Positions 13,401 through 25,296 of a DNA stretch of 49,006 bases are shown here, piece by piece. Every line of letters begins with the position of its first letter. The stretch's first letter is position 1. Source of the DNA: Chromera velia (lineage: Eukaryota; Sar; Chromeraceae); assembly GCA_018398765.1 (NCBI GenBank), contig JAHBMJ010000380.1, positions 1 through 49,006 of the forward strand, written 5' to 3'. The position numbers were made by a program, and so were the translations under genes. Below the pieces are notes generated by a model. That model ran no database searches and was not told the DNA's origin. It saw only the letters and a list, made by a program, of their open reading frames with translations.

Positions 13401-14562
13401 GAAAAAATGATCACGTAAAGAAAAGGAGATGAAAGAGCAGCAAGAAAAAACCGAGGTTCAAACCTACAATACAAAACGTCAGACCGACAAAATCATACAG
13501 ATGCCGGGTCTCCAAACACCCACTCCAACCCTCGTCTCCCAGTGTCCGCCTGATGTTACAGTCCGATTGTTTTACCAAAAATTCACATTTATTATGTGAA
13601 TCCAACGGACTCACCGTCTCTTTTCACCACCTTCCTTTCCTTCCCGACCACGTCCAGTCACAAAAAAACACAAAGACAAAACACCCGCACCTCCCCGCGC
13701 ACTCTCCCCGTCTGTCTAGTTTGCCTGCCCCCCCCCCTCTCTATCGATCGCCTGCCTCTGGGCGTCCCGGGGCCAGTATCCTGAGGGACACAGGCTCCCT
13801 GGGGGCCACTGGAGAAGCCCAGAGACACAGCACATGAGCTCACGAACACCCTCGCAGTCCTCCACCTCAGCAACCCAGACACCACGGCTCGAGAGGACCA
13901 CAAATCACCTGCAGACGTACATAGCATCCGTTAGGCAGCGCAGCCGCACGATCGCCATGCACGCCGGATGCCGACTTTCAGGGAAGCTAAGCCGTCGGAG
14001 GGATCTTCGACGGGCAAACAGAACGGACACTTTTAGGGAGTACCATTCTCGGCTCTCTCCATGCACGGCAAGAGAAGGACCGGGGGGGAACCAATGACCA
14101 GAGAGATCCACAGATACAAAGATCCCTAGAGACACAGGCCATCACGAGGAGCAGCCCGATGCAAAACAAATCAGGGACAGGCAGTCAGAAGGAAACGTTC
14201 TTGCTGAGTTTATTTCTCTGTCTGTCCGTCTCTTAATTGTTGCGTAGTTTGAAAGAGGACGAAAATTAAAAAAAGAATGTCTCTGAATTTGTCAGTCTCC
14301 CTCCCAGTCGCTCCCAGTTGTTGCCGCTGTCACCATGTGTCCTTCTGCCGCGCATGCACACCCAAAAGCATTAAATACCTGTATGCACTGAAATATACGT
14401 TAAAGCCCACACATACACACATACACACGCACACACACACACATACAGAGAGAGAGAGAGAGAGAGAGAAAGAACAATACCAGCGGACCTTCTGCACTTT
14501 CCGTCATTTTCCTTGTGGCCTGCCGATATGACCACTGCAACAGATCCCTCGTTCCTCCTGCA
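13400..14562. other. Unassigned stretch downstream of the cysteine-rich gene
   Basis: No complete gene is supported. On the minus strand around 13830-13885 a short peptide, VAEVEDCEGV, resembles VEVEDREGV in an exon of the EF-hand gene at 25.1 kb. A CA plus AG microsatellite lies at about 14407-14470. An 11-base match to the 5S rRNA core (GGAAGCTAAGC, near 13981) stands alone. Additional 3' exons of the cysteine-rich gene could lie here but I could not chain them. Confidence 0.4.
14407..14470. repeat. (CA)n then (AG)n microsatellite
   Basis: CA-rich repeats to about 14445 pass directly into an AG run ending near 14468. Confidence 0.85.
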
Positions 14563-16014
14563 CTACTGCTCAGCTGCATCGTGCCTCACTCCCCTATCCG
14601 TCCCACTCCCAGGAGAGAACACACCATCACTGCTCCCAAGGCTCTCATCTCTGTAGCTGCGGAGCTGACGCACGCCTACCACCTGCCCGTCCCACCCCGC
14701 AACTACTGCGCGGGGCCTTGTGCATAGTGCCCGTAGCTGTTCAAATGTTTCCCGGTCATTCCACTTTGTCAAATCCAGATGATGGCCTGCCTGGCGAGTT
14801 TCGTCCTCGAATGTCACAAATGGACTGGGCAGTCTCCGGGACCCTCTAACCGTATGATCACACAGCACGATACACGTGCCAGAGCGAAAGTCGGGGTCCC
14901 ACACCAGGCGAGTACAGAGGTGGAGCAAACCCCTGAAGACAGCCAGTCTCTCTCCTTTGAGCTCATGTATAGACTCAATCGTTTCAGTCTGAACACACTG
15001 GACGTCCAAAATCTTTTTCAGTCTCTTTCGGCGGATGTACGCAGGCCTGTTTCTTAGCCACCGGCACCACCAGCAGACCCCACATACAAGGGCCACCGAC
15101 AAGAGGACCACCGTCACGGTGAAGCCAACAAACCAGCTCATGTAGGGGAAAGGCCTACACTCATCCTTTGAATGCTTTGCCCAACACTTCGTTTTGCGTT
15201 TCACGGCGGTCCAATACAGTCGAAAGAAATGCAAGAAGTCGAACCAGCCTACCCAGGAAGACCGGTACTCCGCACAGGCTTCTTGTGGTGTGATCTTGTC
15301 AGTCAATTGACGGCAGTACTGCGAAGGCCAGGGAGGGAAATCATCATAGTCGACATTGTTGTCCACACAGCACGGCTGCAATTCAAGGGACCCCATGCCC
15401 GTCTCCTTTTCTTCGGGAGACGGGACTTTCCGACAGTCAATACCAACGTCTCGAATGCAACATCTCAACTTTTCTTGGGCTTCTGCTGATTTTTGGGATC
15501 CCGAGCAGCACGGTTGTCTCGATTGCTTGGGGAACCAATGCGTTTTCTCCGACTTTTTGGGCACAGTCACATTGAAGGGAGGCATCAGGGTGCGACCGCA
15601 CTTGTGGGCCTCTCCGTGGGTCCCTGGCCCACAGCATTGAGAGCCACACAGTGGAACCTCACGTCTGCAGCAGCTGAAGGTGCAGTGCTGTGAAGGAGAC
15701 CCATCGCACTTCCAGTCGCTCTCAATAGACGGGTCACAACAGCACTTGCCCTTATTCTTCTCGATGAGGGGAGGGAGACATGAGGTTGCATGTACTCCCT
15801 TCTCAACGCACTGGAAAGGGACTGTGGCACTTCCAAGAAAAGAGGCAGGGATATCATCGTTCTCAGGAGATGCAAGGAAAGGAACAGGCAGGCAGCCACA
15901 TAGCGGTGGTCCTGAGAGAAGGGAAATGATAAGGAGACTTGAGAGAGGAGACGGGGGCCTCCCTCCGTCTCTCTGAAAGGCCGCGTTCAAAGAGGAAAGC
16001 GGAAACATATTCAC
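14563..16014 (-). CDS. Cysteine-rich single-pass membrane protein, unknown function
   Basis: This is one uninterrupted frame of 483 codons. Residues 24-38 (LSSLLIISLLSGPPL) look like a secretory signal after a long, partly basic N-region. Residues 65-250 form an ectodomain with repeated CC pairs: KCCCDP, SCCRREVPLCGSQCC, RQPCCSG, LRCCIRDVGIDC and LQPCCVDN, plus one NVT glycosylation sequon near 148. A hydrophobic segment at about 293-317 (SWFVGFTVTVVLLSVALVC) is followed by a Trp/Arg-rich stop-transfer stretch and a tail of about 160 residues. The layout fits a type I surface protein stabilised by disulfides. I recognise no named domain. Further 3' exons cannot be excluded, because a GT donor-like site occurs late in the frame. 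It diverges from the CCCH gene across about 450 bases. Confidence 0.6.
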   Translation of the reverse strand: MNMFPLSSLNAAFQRDGGRPPSPLSSLLIISLLSGPPLCGCLPVPFLASPENDDIPASFLGSATVPFQCVEKGVHATSCLPPLIEKNKGKCCCDPSIESDWKCDGSPSQHCTFSCCRREVPLCGSQCCGPGTHGEAHKCGRTLMPPFNVTVPKKSEKTHWFPKQSRQPCCSGSQKSAEAQEKLRCCIRDVGIDCRKVPSPEEKETGMGSLELQPCCVDNNVDYDDFPPWPSQYCRQLTDKITPQEACAEYRSSWVGWFDFLHFFRLYWTAVKRKTKCWAKHSKDECRPFPYMSWFVGFTVTVVLLSVALVCGVCWWCRWLRNRPAYIRRKRLKKILDVQCVQTETIESIHELKGERLAVFRGLLHLCTRLVWDPDFRSGTCIVLCDHTVRGSRRLPSPFVTFEDETRQAGHHLDLTKWNDRETFEQLRALCTRPRAVVAGWDGQVVGVRQLRSYRDESLGSSDGVFSPGSGTDRGVRHDAAEQ

Positions 16015-16468
16015 ACAACGAATGAAGAAGCGTAAAGGAACGTGAGCCAGCCGCTGAATCCTTCACTGTGATTTGGTTTACTGTCGTTCCAGCAGATGTT
16101 CATCCTTTCTGACACCGCGACCTGGCATCTTGAATGCTGCATCTTCGGCCGCACGCCCCTTCCGAGCTATATTAGTTTGGCTCATTGGCCCCGGAAAGAC
16201 CGATCTAACCACGAGGTCGTTCGCACGGAGTGCTCAATTCATAGTGGCACGTAATAATAATTTTCATGCAAAAATCGGGTCTTCATTCTGATCGAATTCA
16301 GAACTTGGGAGTCATGCAGGACTCTCAAAGTATATAGTGGGAGCGAAGCTGTTCGAGAAGATGCTTCCTGTTTGCGAATTTGAAGTTCGAATGCCCCCCA
16401 CCTCTGTCAAATCACCCTGTGTTTGCTGTCCCTGTTAATTGTTCAGGGGCAGAAAGCAGATCCTTCCG
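16015..16468. promoter_or_regulatory. Divergent intergenic region between the cysteine-rich and CCCH genes
   Basis: The two flanking start codons point away from each other across 454 bases, so this segment should hold both promoters. It is balanced in base composition. I do not recognise specific elements. Confidence 0.35.
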
Positions 16469-17877
16469 ATGGCTGACAAGAATCTTTTACCTGTTGCTTC
16501 GAAGCAACAGCAGCAGTCTGATCCTTGTCTTCAAGAAAGTCAGGAGGAGGAGGCATTTCGAATTGCCAACACCTTCATATCAGGGGAGCCTTACAAGAGA
16601 CCACAGCTGCAGAGAAAGAGCGGCTCTTGTCCTGACATACCTGACCCAGAGGAATTTCTCGAAAAGCAATTCAGTGCTTTGTGCTATCGCCCTTCTCAAG
16701 GTAGCCAGAGCCAACACCAGCTGAAGGCGAAAGACTCAGAGAACCCGGGAGAAACGGGTCAAGCTACAGGAAACGCGCCAGGAGGATCTGTGGATGGCGT
16801 TCCGACACAGCCCAGCGCCCCTCTTTCCGTTCCAACCACTCCACTTCCAGATGGCAGTGTCAAACTACCTGATGCCAGGCCAACTGTTGTCATCTCTCCC
16901 AGATCTTCTGGTGCTGTAGGCTTCCTGGGTACCACTCTTCATGACACAGTGCAGGTGGCATCGGATGAGCGGGTCAGGCTTGGAAATCGGGTTGGGTTCA
17001 TGTGAGAGGGTCGAGACGGAGGGGTTCTCTGTATCTTTTGGGCTGAGAGTTTTCCCTTTTAGACTCCTTGAAAGATCCTTCTTTCCCTCTTTTTTGGGCC
17101 TTTCCTGCTCCACCTTACTCTCTTGTGTTTGCTTCTCTCTTTTTCTGCCTCGAAAAGCTTCGAGACTGGGTGAAAGCAAATTGACTGACCTGGCTGGCGG
17201 AGATCAGTTTGACTGACCTGGCTCCCCGCTGTTTGTCGACGCACGCACCCTGTGGTTCGTCTCCTCATGCCTTGTCTACTTCCTGGCGTCCTCGTCCTGT
17301 CTATCATCTTTCTCGATCCTCCTTTTGTTTTTGTCATGCAGGGCAAGAGCTGTGTCACCTACCGCCCCCTCAGCCCGAGCAATCGAGGAGGCGGAGGCGC
17401 CTGGCGGGGCTCTCGCACTGCGCCCCCTGCCGACTTTGGCTCCCCCCCCGAGGAAACTTCAGGCAACGGGGGACCTGTGCGTGCGAAGTCCCACTCTCCT
17501 GTGCTCGAACCCTTTCAGCCTGTCCCCCTGCAACAACTGGAGGACGCAGAGATTGTGGATGCAGAGAATCATTGTGTCAAGCCTGAGTGCTGGAGTGCCC
17601 AACTGGAGGCGTTGGTCCCCAGAGACCAGGAGGGCAACTTGACTTCTTGGGGGTCCAGGGCCCACACGCACATGAGGTGTCCGTGTTCAGGGGAGGGGGA
17701 GAAGGAGGGAGACGAGGAGGAATTGGAGAGGGAGCCTACCTGCAGACCCTGCGTGTTCGCACACACACGGGGGTGCAGAAACGGAACGCGATGCCTTTTC
17801 TGTCAGTTTGAGTGCAGTGAATGTTTTTTTGCCCACTCATTCTTTGTGTCTGGACTGCATGACTCTTTGATTCCCTC

Positions 17878-17926
<49 letters not shown>

Positions 17927-19893
17927 TTTGTCCAACTTCCTTCCTTCTGTTGTCTTTTCCTTCCTGGCGGCAATGCATGGATGTCCTTTCAAAATCGTTT
18001 CCGCTTCATATTCGATCCCTTCCCCTGCACACGTACACACATGTGCAGGTCACTTCAAGCACGCTCCAAGGAAGCGAGTGAGAGTCTCCAAGAAGAAGAG
18101 GGCGGAGGCGCGGGTGGGTCCTTTTTTCACCTTCCTTTCTGTCACTTTGTTTGTCTCGTCTTGCTGTCCATGACGGTTTTCTTTCGGAGAATCCTACTCA
18201 CTCCCCCAGCGGCATCCCCCTCATTTCGTCTTGCAGTTTTCCCCTCATTCATTCCTTTAGTAAGAGTGCCAGGCAGCTGGAGATACGTCTTTCTGTCTGT
18301 CCGTCCGTATCACCGTCCATATCAAGTATGTTTTGATGTCTCTGTGTTTGATGCATGTATGTATGTATGTACACATTGCAGCTTGCCAAACAACTGGCTT
18401 TGGCAGCTGGGGACCTGACGCCTGCGGTATCTCCTCTCGCGGGGGGGGCTGCGGCTGCGGGAGCAGCAATGGCTGCTGCTGCGGCTGCTGTTGCCTCTTC
18501 CGGCGCGGTTTCTGTCTACTCAGGAGAGGGCGAGGCGGAGAGCGAGCAGCCTCGGAGGGAGAGCACCAGCATCAGGGGGAAGAGCGCGCCTCCATCAGAG
18601 AGACCACATGCAGAGGGAAGGAAAGCGGCCAACGTGACGATCAGTGTGCCGTCGTCCACTGCAACTGGGGGACCGCCCCGAGTGCTTGCAGGGTTGGCAC
18701 TGGATGAGCTGAAGCTGGAAGCACAGAGGACGGCACAGGCCCGCATGGCGGCCTCTGCGGGACTTCCCGAGTCCCCCATGAGTGCCGCAGGGGGGGGTGT
18801 GGGAGTTGCAGGGGCAGAGGGGGGGGATCCTAGAGAGCAAGAGCAGGAGAACAGAAGAGGATCAGAGAAATTTGGGATCACTCCGGAGATGCTCCAGGCC
18901 CTGGCTGTTGCACTTCCACCCGAAGGGATGCAGAGGGAGGGGGGAAGTCAAAAAGAAATGGAGAGGGAGAGAGAAAGACTGAATTTCTTTCGACGTGCAC
19001 AAGCTGCGACATATGCTTCTGCACTTGCACATTCTCCCTCTCCCGGTCTGTCCCCCTCTGCCCCTGCAAGTCCCCTCAAAGGCCCTGGAGGAGAGAGTTT
19101 CTTCCTTGGGGGTGCACACCCACAGACACTGCATTTGCCGATGGATTCAAGCATGCAGCAACAGTTCTCCCGGGGAGACCTCTCGCCCTCTTTGTTCATC
19201 TCACATCCACCCGGTTTCACCCCTGCCGCCAGTACACAAGTCGACCCACAGATGGGGCCAGGGGAGTTCTTCATCCCCGCAGCCTCTGGATCAGGATTCC
19301 ACAATTCCTCCTTCCTCGGTGCCCCCTTTGCCCCCCACGGCGGCGTCTCCTCCCAACTCGATAGCTCGGCCTTCCAGGTTTCCCTCCCTCTTCTGAGCCC
19401 CCCCCTCTCGGCCTCCTCTGGTACAGTGGGAACTGCCGACGCTTTCCAGGGCCAAAGCGTCCTGGCCCTCCCGACCATGCCCCCCCACAGTCCCCACAAC
19501 GCAGCAGCACGAAACATGTCGGGCCCCGGACTGCTGACCGTCGGTCACGGTCTTCATGGAGCGTCACCGGCTGTTCTTTCCCCTGCCCACGTGCATCAGG
19601 CAGCACAGATGGCAGGTTTGATCTCGTCTGTGTTGGGATCTCCTATCGCAGCCACACCGTATTTCTTGGGGGGGCACCAGGGACACCGCACCACGTCGCT
19701 TCCTCCTGCGAGAGATGAAGCAGGGGAGGGCAGCGGTGGAACAGAGCCGAGGGCCCCGGCATTCCCCCCCGCAGAGGGGGAGGGGCTCAATGAGGAAGAG
19801 ACCCAGGCAAAGGCACCTGAGGATACAAGGGAGAGAGAAAGGGCCCAAGAAACAAGACAGGGTAGAGCCGGGGGGGGGAGGGGGGACCATTAG
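16469..19893 (+). CDS. CCCH zinc-finger protein with a long disordered C-terminus
   Basis: Four exons are inferred: 16469-16954 (a second phase-0 donor exists at 16972), 17342-17801, 18049-18113 and 18382-19893, giving about 840 residues. Splicing exon 2 to exon 3 completes one zinc finger, RPCVFAHTRGC then RNGTRCLFCHFKH, which fits C-x7-C-x5-C-x3-H; the intron falls inside the codon of the Cys next to the final His. A basic tail follows (KRVRVSKKKRAEAR, a likely nuclear or RNA-binding patch). CCCH fingers usually bind RNA, and the RPCxFxHTxGC form is one I recall from alveolates. The N-terminal exon is polar. Exon 4 encodes about 500 residues rich in Ala, Gly, Pro and Ser with a poly-Ala tract at its start, probably disordered. 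RNA binding is inferred from the finger alone. Confidence 0.75.
17877..17925. repeat. (TTTC)n microsatellite inside a CCCH-gene intron
   Basis: About twelve TTTC units occupy the middle of the intron between exons 2 and 3 of the CCCH gene (17802-18048). The repeat lies upstream of the acceptor and adds to the pyrimidine content of the intron. Confidence 0.9.
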
Positions 19894-20363
19894 TTAGCGT
19901 GTTGTCCTTTGTATTGACTGAATGGGGTCAACTTGGGAATTCTAGTCCGACTGTGATGAATAGATAAATAAGAATTCTTCCTTCTTTCCTTCCTCTGTTA
20001 GTGACTGCCTGTCCTTTGTCCTTTCTCTCTTTCTTCTGCTCCCCCCCTTTCCCCAGTTGCATCTTCACAGCTGAAACGAACAGAGTCGGGATGCACGACC
20101 AAAGGTGTTTCAGAGAGGCAGAGAGAGAGAGAAACAGGGAAGCCGTGTGTGGGCGATCAGAAGCTCCATCCCTGTCTTTGTTGAGCTTCGTGCTGCATTG
20201 CGGCGTGCATGTGTGTGCATCCATCCATGCGTGTTCCATGGAAAGGGAAAAGGGCGAGAGTATGAGCACGCAGGTGTGTGTGTGCGTGTGTGACTTTGTG
20301 TGCGCACCTTTAATGAGAGAGAAGGGGGATTCTGCACTGTGAGTGGGGAGTTCCCTTTCTCTG

Positions 20364-20437
20364 TTCACCCATCTGTGAGTGCGTGTTGTGCTCCTGTGTG
20401 TTCACCCATCTGTGAGTGCGTGTTGTGCTCCTGTGTG
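20364..20437. repeat. Exact 37-bp tandem duplication
   Basis: The 37 bases at 20364-20400 are repeated without mismatch at 20401-20437. A third, partial copy does not follow. The identity suggests a recent duplication. Confidence 0.9.
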
Positions 20438-21439
20438 TCCGTTTCGTTTCTGCATGCCTTTGTGTCTGTTCGTCTTCGCAGATGCTCTGCACGTCTGCGT
20501 GTATGTGTGTGCGTGTGTTTGCCTACATGATTCAGAAGTTTCGCCAGCCATGTTTCCATGCATGCGCGCGTCCTGCAGACGAAGTTTTTTTGTGTGCATG
20601 CATCCAGTGGGACGAAGCAATGGAAGATGAACGGATGACATGATTTGAAGAGAAGTGGTGCAGTAGAACAAAGTGAATGCATCTGATGATGGGTGTTTTG
20701 TTTGCATTCGCATGTGAAGGAAGAATCAACTGACTACTGTCGTACTTAAATGCTGTCCTCTGCTGTGGGCTGCCGACTCTCTCTCCTTATTTCTCTTTTC
20801 CGCTTTCTGTCTGTCTCAGTGCATGTGTGCCTGCGTCTGTCTCTTCTCCTGTGTTTTTGAAAATGAGCCCAAAGAGATACCACCCGGCCATGTAGACAGA
20901 AAGAAGCTTTGAGTCCCTTGTGCCACTCAACAGCACGCCAGAAGACTGCAAATGCATGTGGAATTGATGCGGCACAACGGCTCATGAGTGCAGTCGCCAA
21001 ACAAACCCCAAAGGTTTTCTCAGCAGTCTGCCAGAAGGGTGTGGAAGTGGAGTGCAGAGAGAGGGGGGGAAGGAGGGAAGAGAGACGAGGAAAGAAGAAC
21101 GAGAGGAGACGGGAAAATGAAAGAAAAGCTCCAAGAAAGTCTGGCAGGACTCTGGTCGCAAAGCCTTCAGGCTGACAACAGAGAGACATCTTGGGGCCTG
21201 CTTTGCCTGGAAGGGTTAGCTTAGACGAGCAGCAGCTTTTTTGTGTTCCCCCTTTAAATTTTCCACCCCACATTAAATTCTCTCTCTGAGCTTCAAGAAG
21301 CTGGCAGGAGATCCACCGCGTAGAGTAATCGACAAGCGAAGGAGCAACAGAGGGAAGCAGTATGGGGATGGAACAGAACCTAGAACAGAACACGATGTCC
21401 GTCTCGCGTGCAAGCACGCCGCCGGGGGGGAAAGCGGGG

Positions 21440-21458
21440 NNNNNNNNNNNNNNNNNNN
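21440..21458. other. Assembly gap (19 undetermined bases) in poly-G
   Basis: Nineteen N residues are flanked on both sides by G homopolymers. The gap is in non-coding DNA, so no gene model depends on it. Confidence 0.98.
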
Positions 21459-21539
21459 GGGGGGGGGGGGGATGGAGGGGATACTTCCAACACATTTGAA
21501 TTTGATCGGATGGGAGAGAAGCTATAGGAGAAAAAGGCA

Positions 21540-22690
21540 TACCTGCACATGCCTACCAGAATTCAGCATTAATTGATGAAGAGTCACTTGATTTTGATGT
21601 ATTGCTCTCTCTGCAAGTAGTCACTGTCAAGTTTCAAAACAACCTGCATGCTAGCCTGCATGCCATGCAGTGACCCACTGACTTCATAGAAAAAAACAAT
21701 TCTGTGAGTAACTAGGTAAGTAATAGACTGAAAGATCGATTCGTCAGGGAATCGATGTAGAAGAGCAAATTTCGCCTCTAAATCTGCCGGCTTAGACCTA
21801 GGCTTAGACTCCCAGCTGTTAAAAGCCTAGTACTACTCTTTCAAGTTTTAATAATTAAATTTAATTGGTTTCTACAATGATTTACTACTCCTTTTACTAA
21901 ATGTTATATATATATGTCACACAATTTTTAATATCATGATAGCTATAGTCTATAGATATTATAACAGTTAGGGTTGGATTCAATTTATTTAGTATTTAAT
22001 AAAATACTTAGAAATACTTAATTGATTAATGCATGCCCGATCACTTTAGAATTTAAAGGAGTAAAAAAAACGAAATGTGTAATTTAAAATTTACTTGAAC
22101 CCCTGATTTCTTAGCCGATTTCCCAATTCCTAACGCCAAACGCTCGGCATTGGGACAGAAAGCCAATCCTCCGCCGGACCTCCGGACATTCATCCTATCC
22201 TATTATATCCTATCCTATCACAGTACTAGCAGCTACATCTTCAATTAGGAATTCGATGTAACAGAAATTTAAATTTTTAAATTATTTTTTTAATTGTAAA
22301 TTCACAAAACTTATATGAAGTATGAAGATTACTATAATAATAGCTTTAACCTCATACATTATCATTATCATTATTACTATACCACTAGTACTACCAGCTG
22401 CATAATAAAAACTGAGTAGACTGCACTGGCAGCCTGACAGCTAAAAACTAGCTAGGCTAGAAGATCGCGTTAAACTTATTGAAGATTAAAGTTAGTCAGG
22501 TTCTAAAATAAACGTAAGCTTTCAAATCAAATACAACTTTATATGCAAGTGTTCACACTCATATGTAAACTGATTACCGAGTCAATGTGAAGCGAAATGA
22601 ATCCTCGCACAATTGTTGAGGGCGCCACAGATCCTTCCACTTCGAACGCCTTGGCTCCTGCGGAGTGCGAATGCAATCATTGATTCACCA
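21540..22690. other. AT-rich island without genes
   Basis: This stretch is strongly AT-rich with no open frame worth reporting. It includes a TATCC-type repeat near 22193-22222, a TATATA run near 21904-21914 and trinucleotide ATT/ATC clusters near 22330-22400. It ends at the tentative 3' end of the EF-hand gene on the minus strand. Confidence 0.55.
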
Positions 22691-22695
22691 CATCG

Positions 22696-25255
22696 TTAGT
22701 ATGAAAGGATGATGAGATAACAAGGCATTGGAGGTTTAACATGCAGCAAAACTGCATCTATACTTTGTGTAAGGAAGTTGTCCTTCGCTCACACGAAGGC
22801 ACAAGAAGACACACGGGTAGGTTAGGGAAGAATGAAAAAGAAGAAAGAAAGTCCGTGTTCGAGAAAGAAAAGAAAGTATTTTCCCTCAATCTCTCCCCCC
22901 TCACTCCCCCCCTTCTTTCTTCCCATTCATGTTGCTTACCGGTGGACCGTTCCCGTCGTTGCTCCTTCCGAAGGCGAGTCTTCGGTCGAGATCGGAGACT
23001 TCTTCTGGAAGAAGAGGAAGGCCAGGCCCCTTCTTTGAGGACCTGCAGGGGAGGGGAATGAGGGCAAGCGGAGACGGGAACACACATCACCGACAAACAG
23101 CAAATGCATGAACATCTTCTACGAGACATGAGAAGAATTCATGCTTATATCGATACAGACACACGCATGTGTTTTCCGTGCTCCTGCTCTGTCTCTCTAT
23201 TTAGTCCCTTTTCTGTTTGGGGTCATCCATCTCTCTCTTGTCACATCTGTCCGACCTGCAGAAGAGAGACGAATACACCGCAGGGTCTCTCAGACGGGGG
23301 CTGTTCGGGTCTCCGTTTGCCCTCACTCTCTCCTGCTGCTCCTCTGGACTCTCTCTTATCATCCTCCCGATGTCTTCTCGAGTCACCGTGCGCACAAAGG
23401 CGAAGTCTCTTCCTCTCCCATCCTCGCGTACGCCCCCGCCAGAGAGGTCGACAAGCACAGGGTGGCCTCTCTCGCAGGGCCTCTGGCGAGTCTGTCGGAA
23501 CCGGAGCTTCATCAGCGCAGCCCTGTCTCTGGCAATGTGGAGATCTGTGAGCGTGCGTTGGGCACTTGCCCTCTCTGCAGACAGTTTGCATTCATCACAA
23601 AACCCTGTGTTCACAATTCGTGCGTGCATGTGCGTGTGTGTGTGATTGATCTCCCCTGTTTGAATGCTTGCGCCAGCCTGAAGCTTCACCCGACTCTGTC
23701 TATCTCTCCGATTCGCTTTTTCGAAGTACACGGCGTCGTAACACAAAGACTTTTTACGATTCACACTCAGAAGATTGCAGCCCTCGCGTAGTCGGGAAGT
23801 TAGGAGTCCGATCACCTTTGTATGTTCTGTTGCAAATAACGTATTGCCACGTAGAATATTCACGCGTCTCCTTTGAAAGCAAAGGCTTTCAAATTCATAC
23901 AGATGCTCTGCTCTCAGCCACATACCTTCACTGCCGTCCAAGCAGTGCCGAAGCAGCTCGGTCTTCTCAATTGTCTCGGAAATCACGCCTGCATGCACAG
24001 CAAAGCAAAGCAAAGCAAGGCAGACCGAGCTAGGACATCTGCATGAACACTTTCAACGAATCTTTCTTTTTATATGTTCGTCTGTTCTGTTTGAGTCAGC
24101 GTTCTCTCGGCCTAAGCAGTCAAAACTCCAAAATTTGAAGGGAAAGAAAGAGGCTTTCGCGAGCTATGCCTTCACTTGAAGCCAAGGCATAAAGTAATTT
24201 CAAATTCTAGCGCTCTTGACCCTTCAGTCCAAAACACAGATCTATGAGGTTCAATGGGCAGAAAGTCCATCAGACCAGGACAGAATCGCTATTCACGCCT
24301 GACCATTTCTTCGGAGTGTAATCAGGTCGCATGCCCTCGAAATGCAATACCTGCAGGGACAGGGACAACACAGAAAGAGGTATGTGGCGAAAGCAAGGAG
24401 ACAAAAGACCAAAGCGACAAAAGGGCTCTCCTGGCTCTCACAAAGAAGCAAACCAGAAGAGGCGCAGTAAAATGCAAAAAGGCACTCAAGAGAAGCGATT
24501 GAAAGGGCAGACAACCAGGAAAAACACACATTCATGCGTACATACCACTTACTTACAAGCAGATTACATACAGAGACTGACGGACACACAAGTACAAAGA
24601 TTCGCACAGATGAAGTAGGCCACATGCAATCAAACAAGTAGCCCGCCACTCACGAAAGATTTGCAGAGAATAGCAACAGACCGACCTGTCAGGTCTCCAT
24701 TTGGCTCTTCCTTTTTTGTTGATAAAAACGAACTTGGTTTTCCCCACTTCCAACCCCCCCAGCAACAAAACGGGTGCCGCGTGTCCACTTCTGTGGGCTT
24801 CGTCCACTGCTTCGCTTTTCTGCTTTCCTCCTACCACTGAGGTGCAGACGTAGCCGTATCGTTTGTGGAGACCTCTCTCAATCTGCAATTGAGCGCAATC
24901 GGGGCTCAAATGAAAGGCTCAAATGATTTGCTTACTCAAAACTGAACGGATCCATGTACACAAAAAAAAACGGTGCATGGAGGTCCTCTTTCAATTCAAT
25001 GCACTGCAGGCAGAAAACAACATTCTTAACGATCCAAACTGACAATTCTGCAAAACTGGTCGTCCGCACTACATGACATCACACAAACACTGACGCACGC
25101 ACGCACCTGCAGAGGTCCAACGCCCCCTCCAGAGACCCTCACCCCAGAGGCAGCTCTCCAGTCAATCACGCCCTCGCGGTCTTCTACCTCAACAATTCGG
25201 ACCTGCAACAGGTGAGGACAAAAACGCAATAATAATCTGAATTCTTTCAAGCTTC

Positions 25256-25296
<41 letters not shown>

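Larger units (their letters stand above)
19894..21539. other. Gene-poor stretch with tandem duplication and assembly gap
   Basis: No supported gene. The segment is rich in TG/CA motifs, holds an exact 37-bp tandem duplication at 20364-20437, and ends in a poly-G flanked run of undetermined bases. Open frames through it are biased toward Cys, Val and His repeats typical of TG-rich DNA. Confidence 0.5.

Noticed and set aside
13950-14060. An 11-base match to the 5S rRNA core (GGAAGCTAAGC)
   Set aside because: Flanking bases do not give the 5S helices, and the spacing to the expected 5' region is too short.
18257-19890. Several 60-190 codon minus-strand frames opposite the CCCH gene
   Set aside because: They are antisense shadows of the long GC-rich last exon.
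21440-21458. Undetermined bases as a biological break
   Set aside because: They sit inside poly-G and are best explained as an unresolved homopolymer in the assembly.
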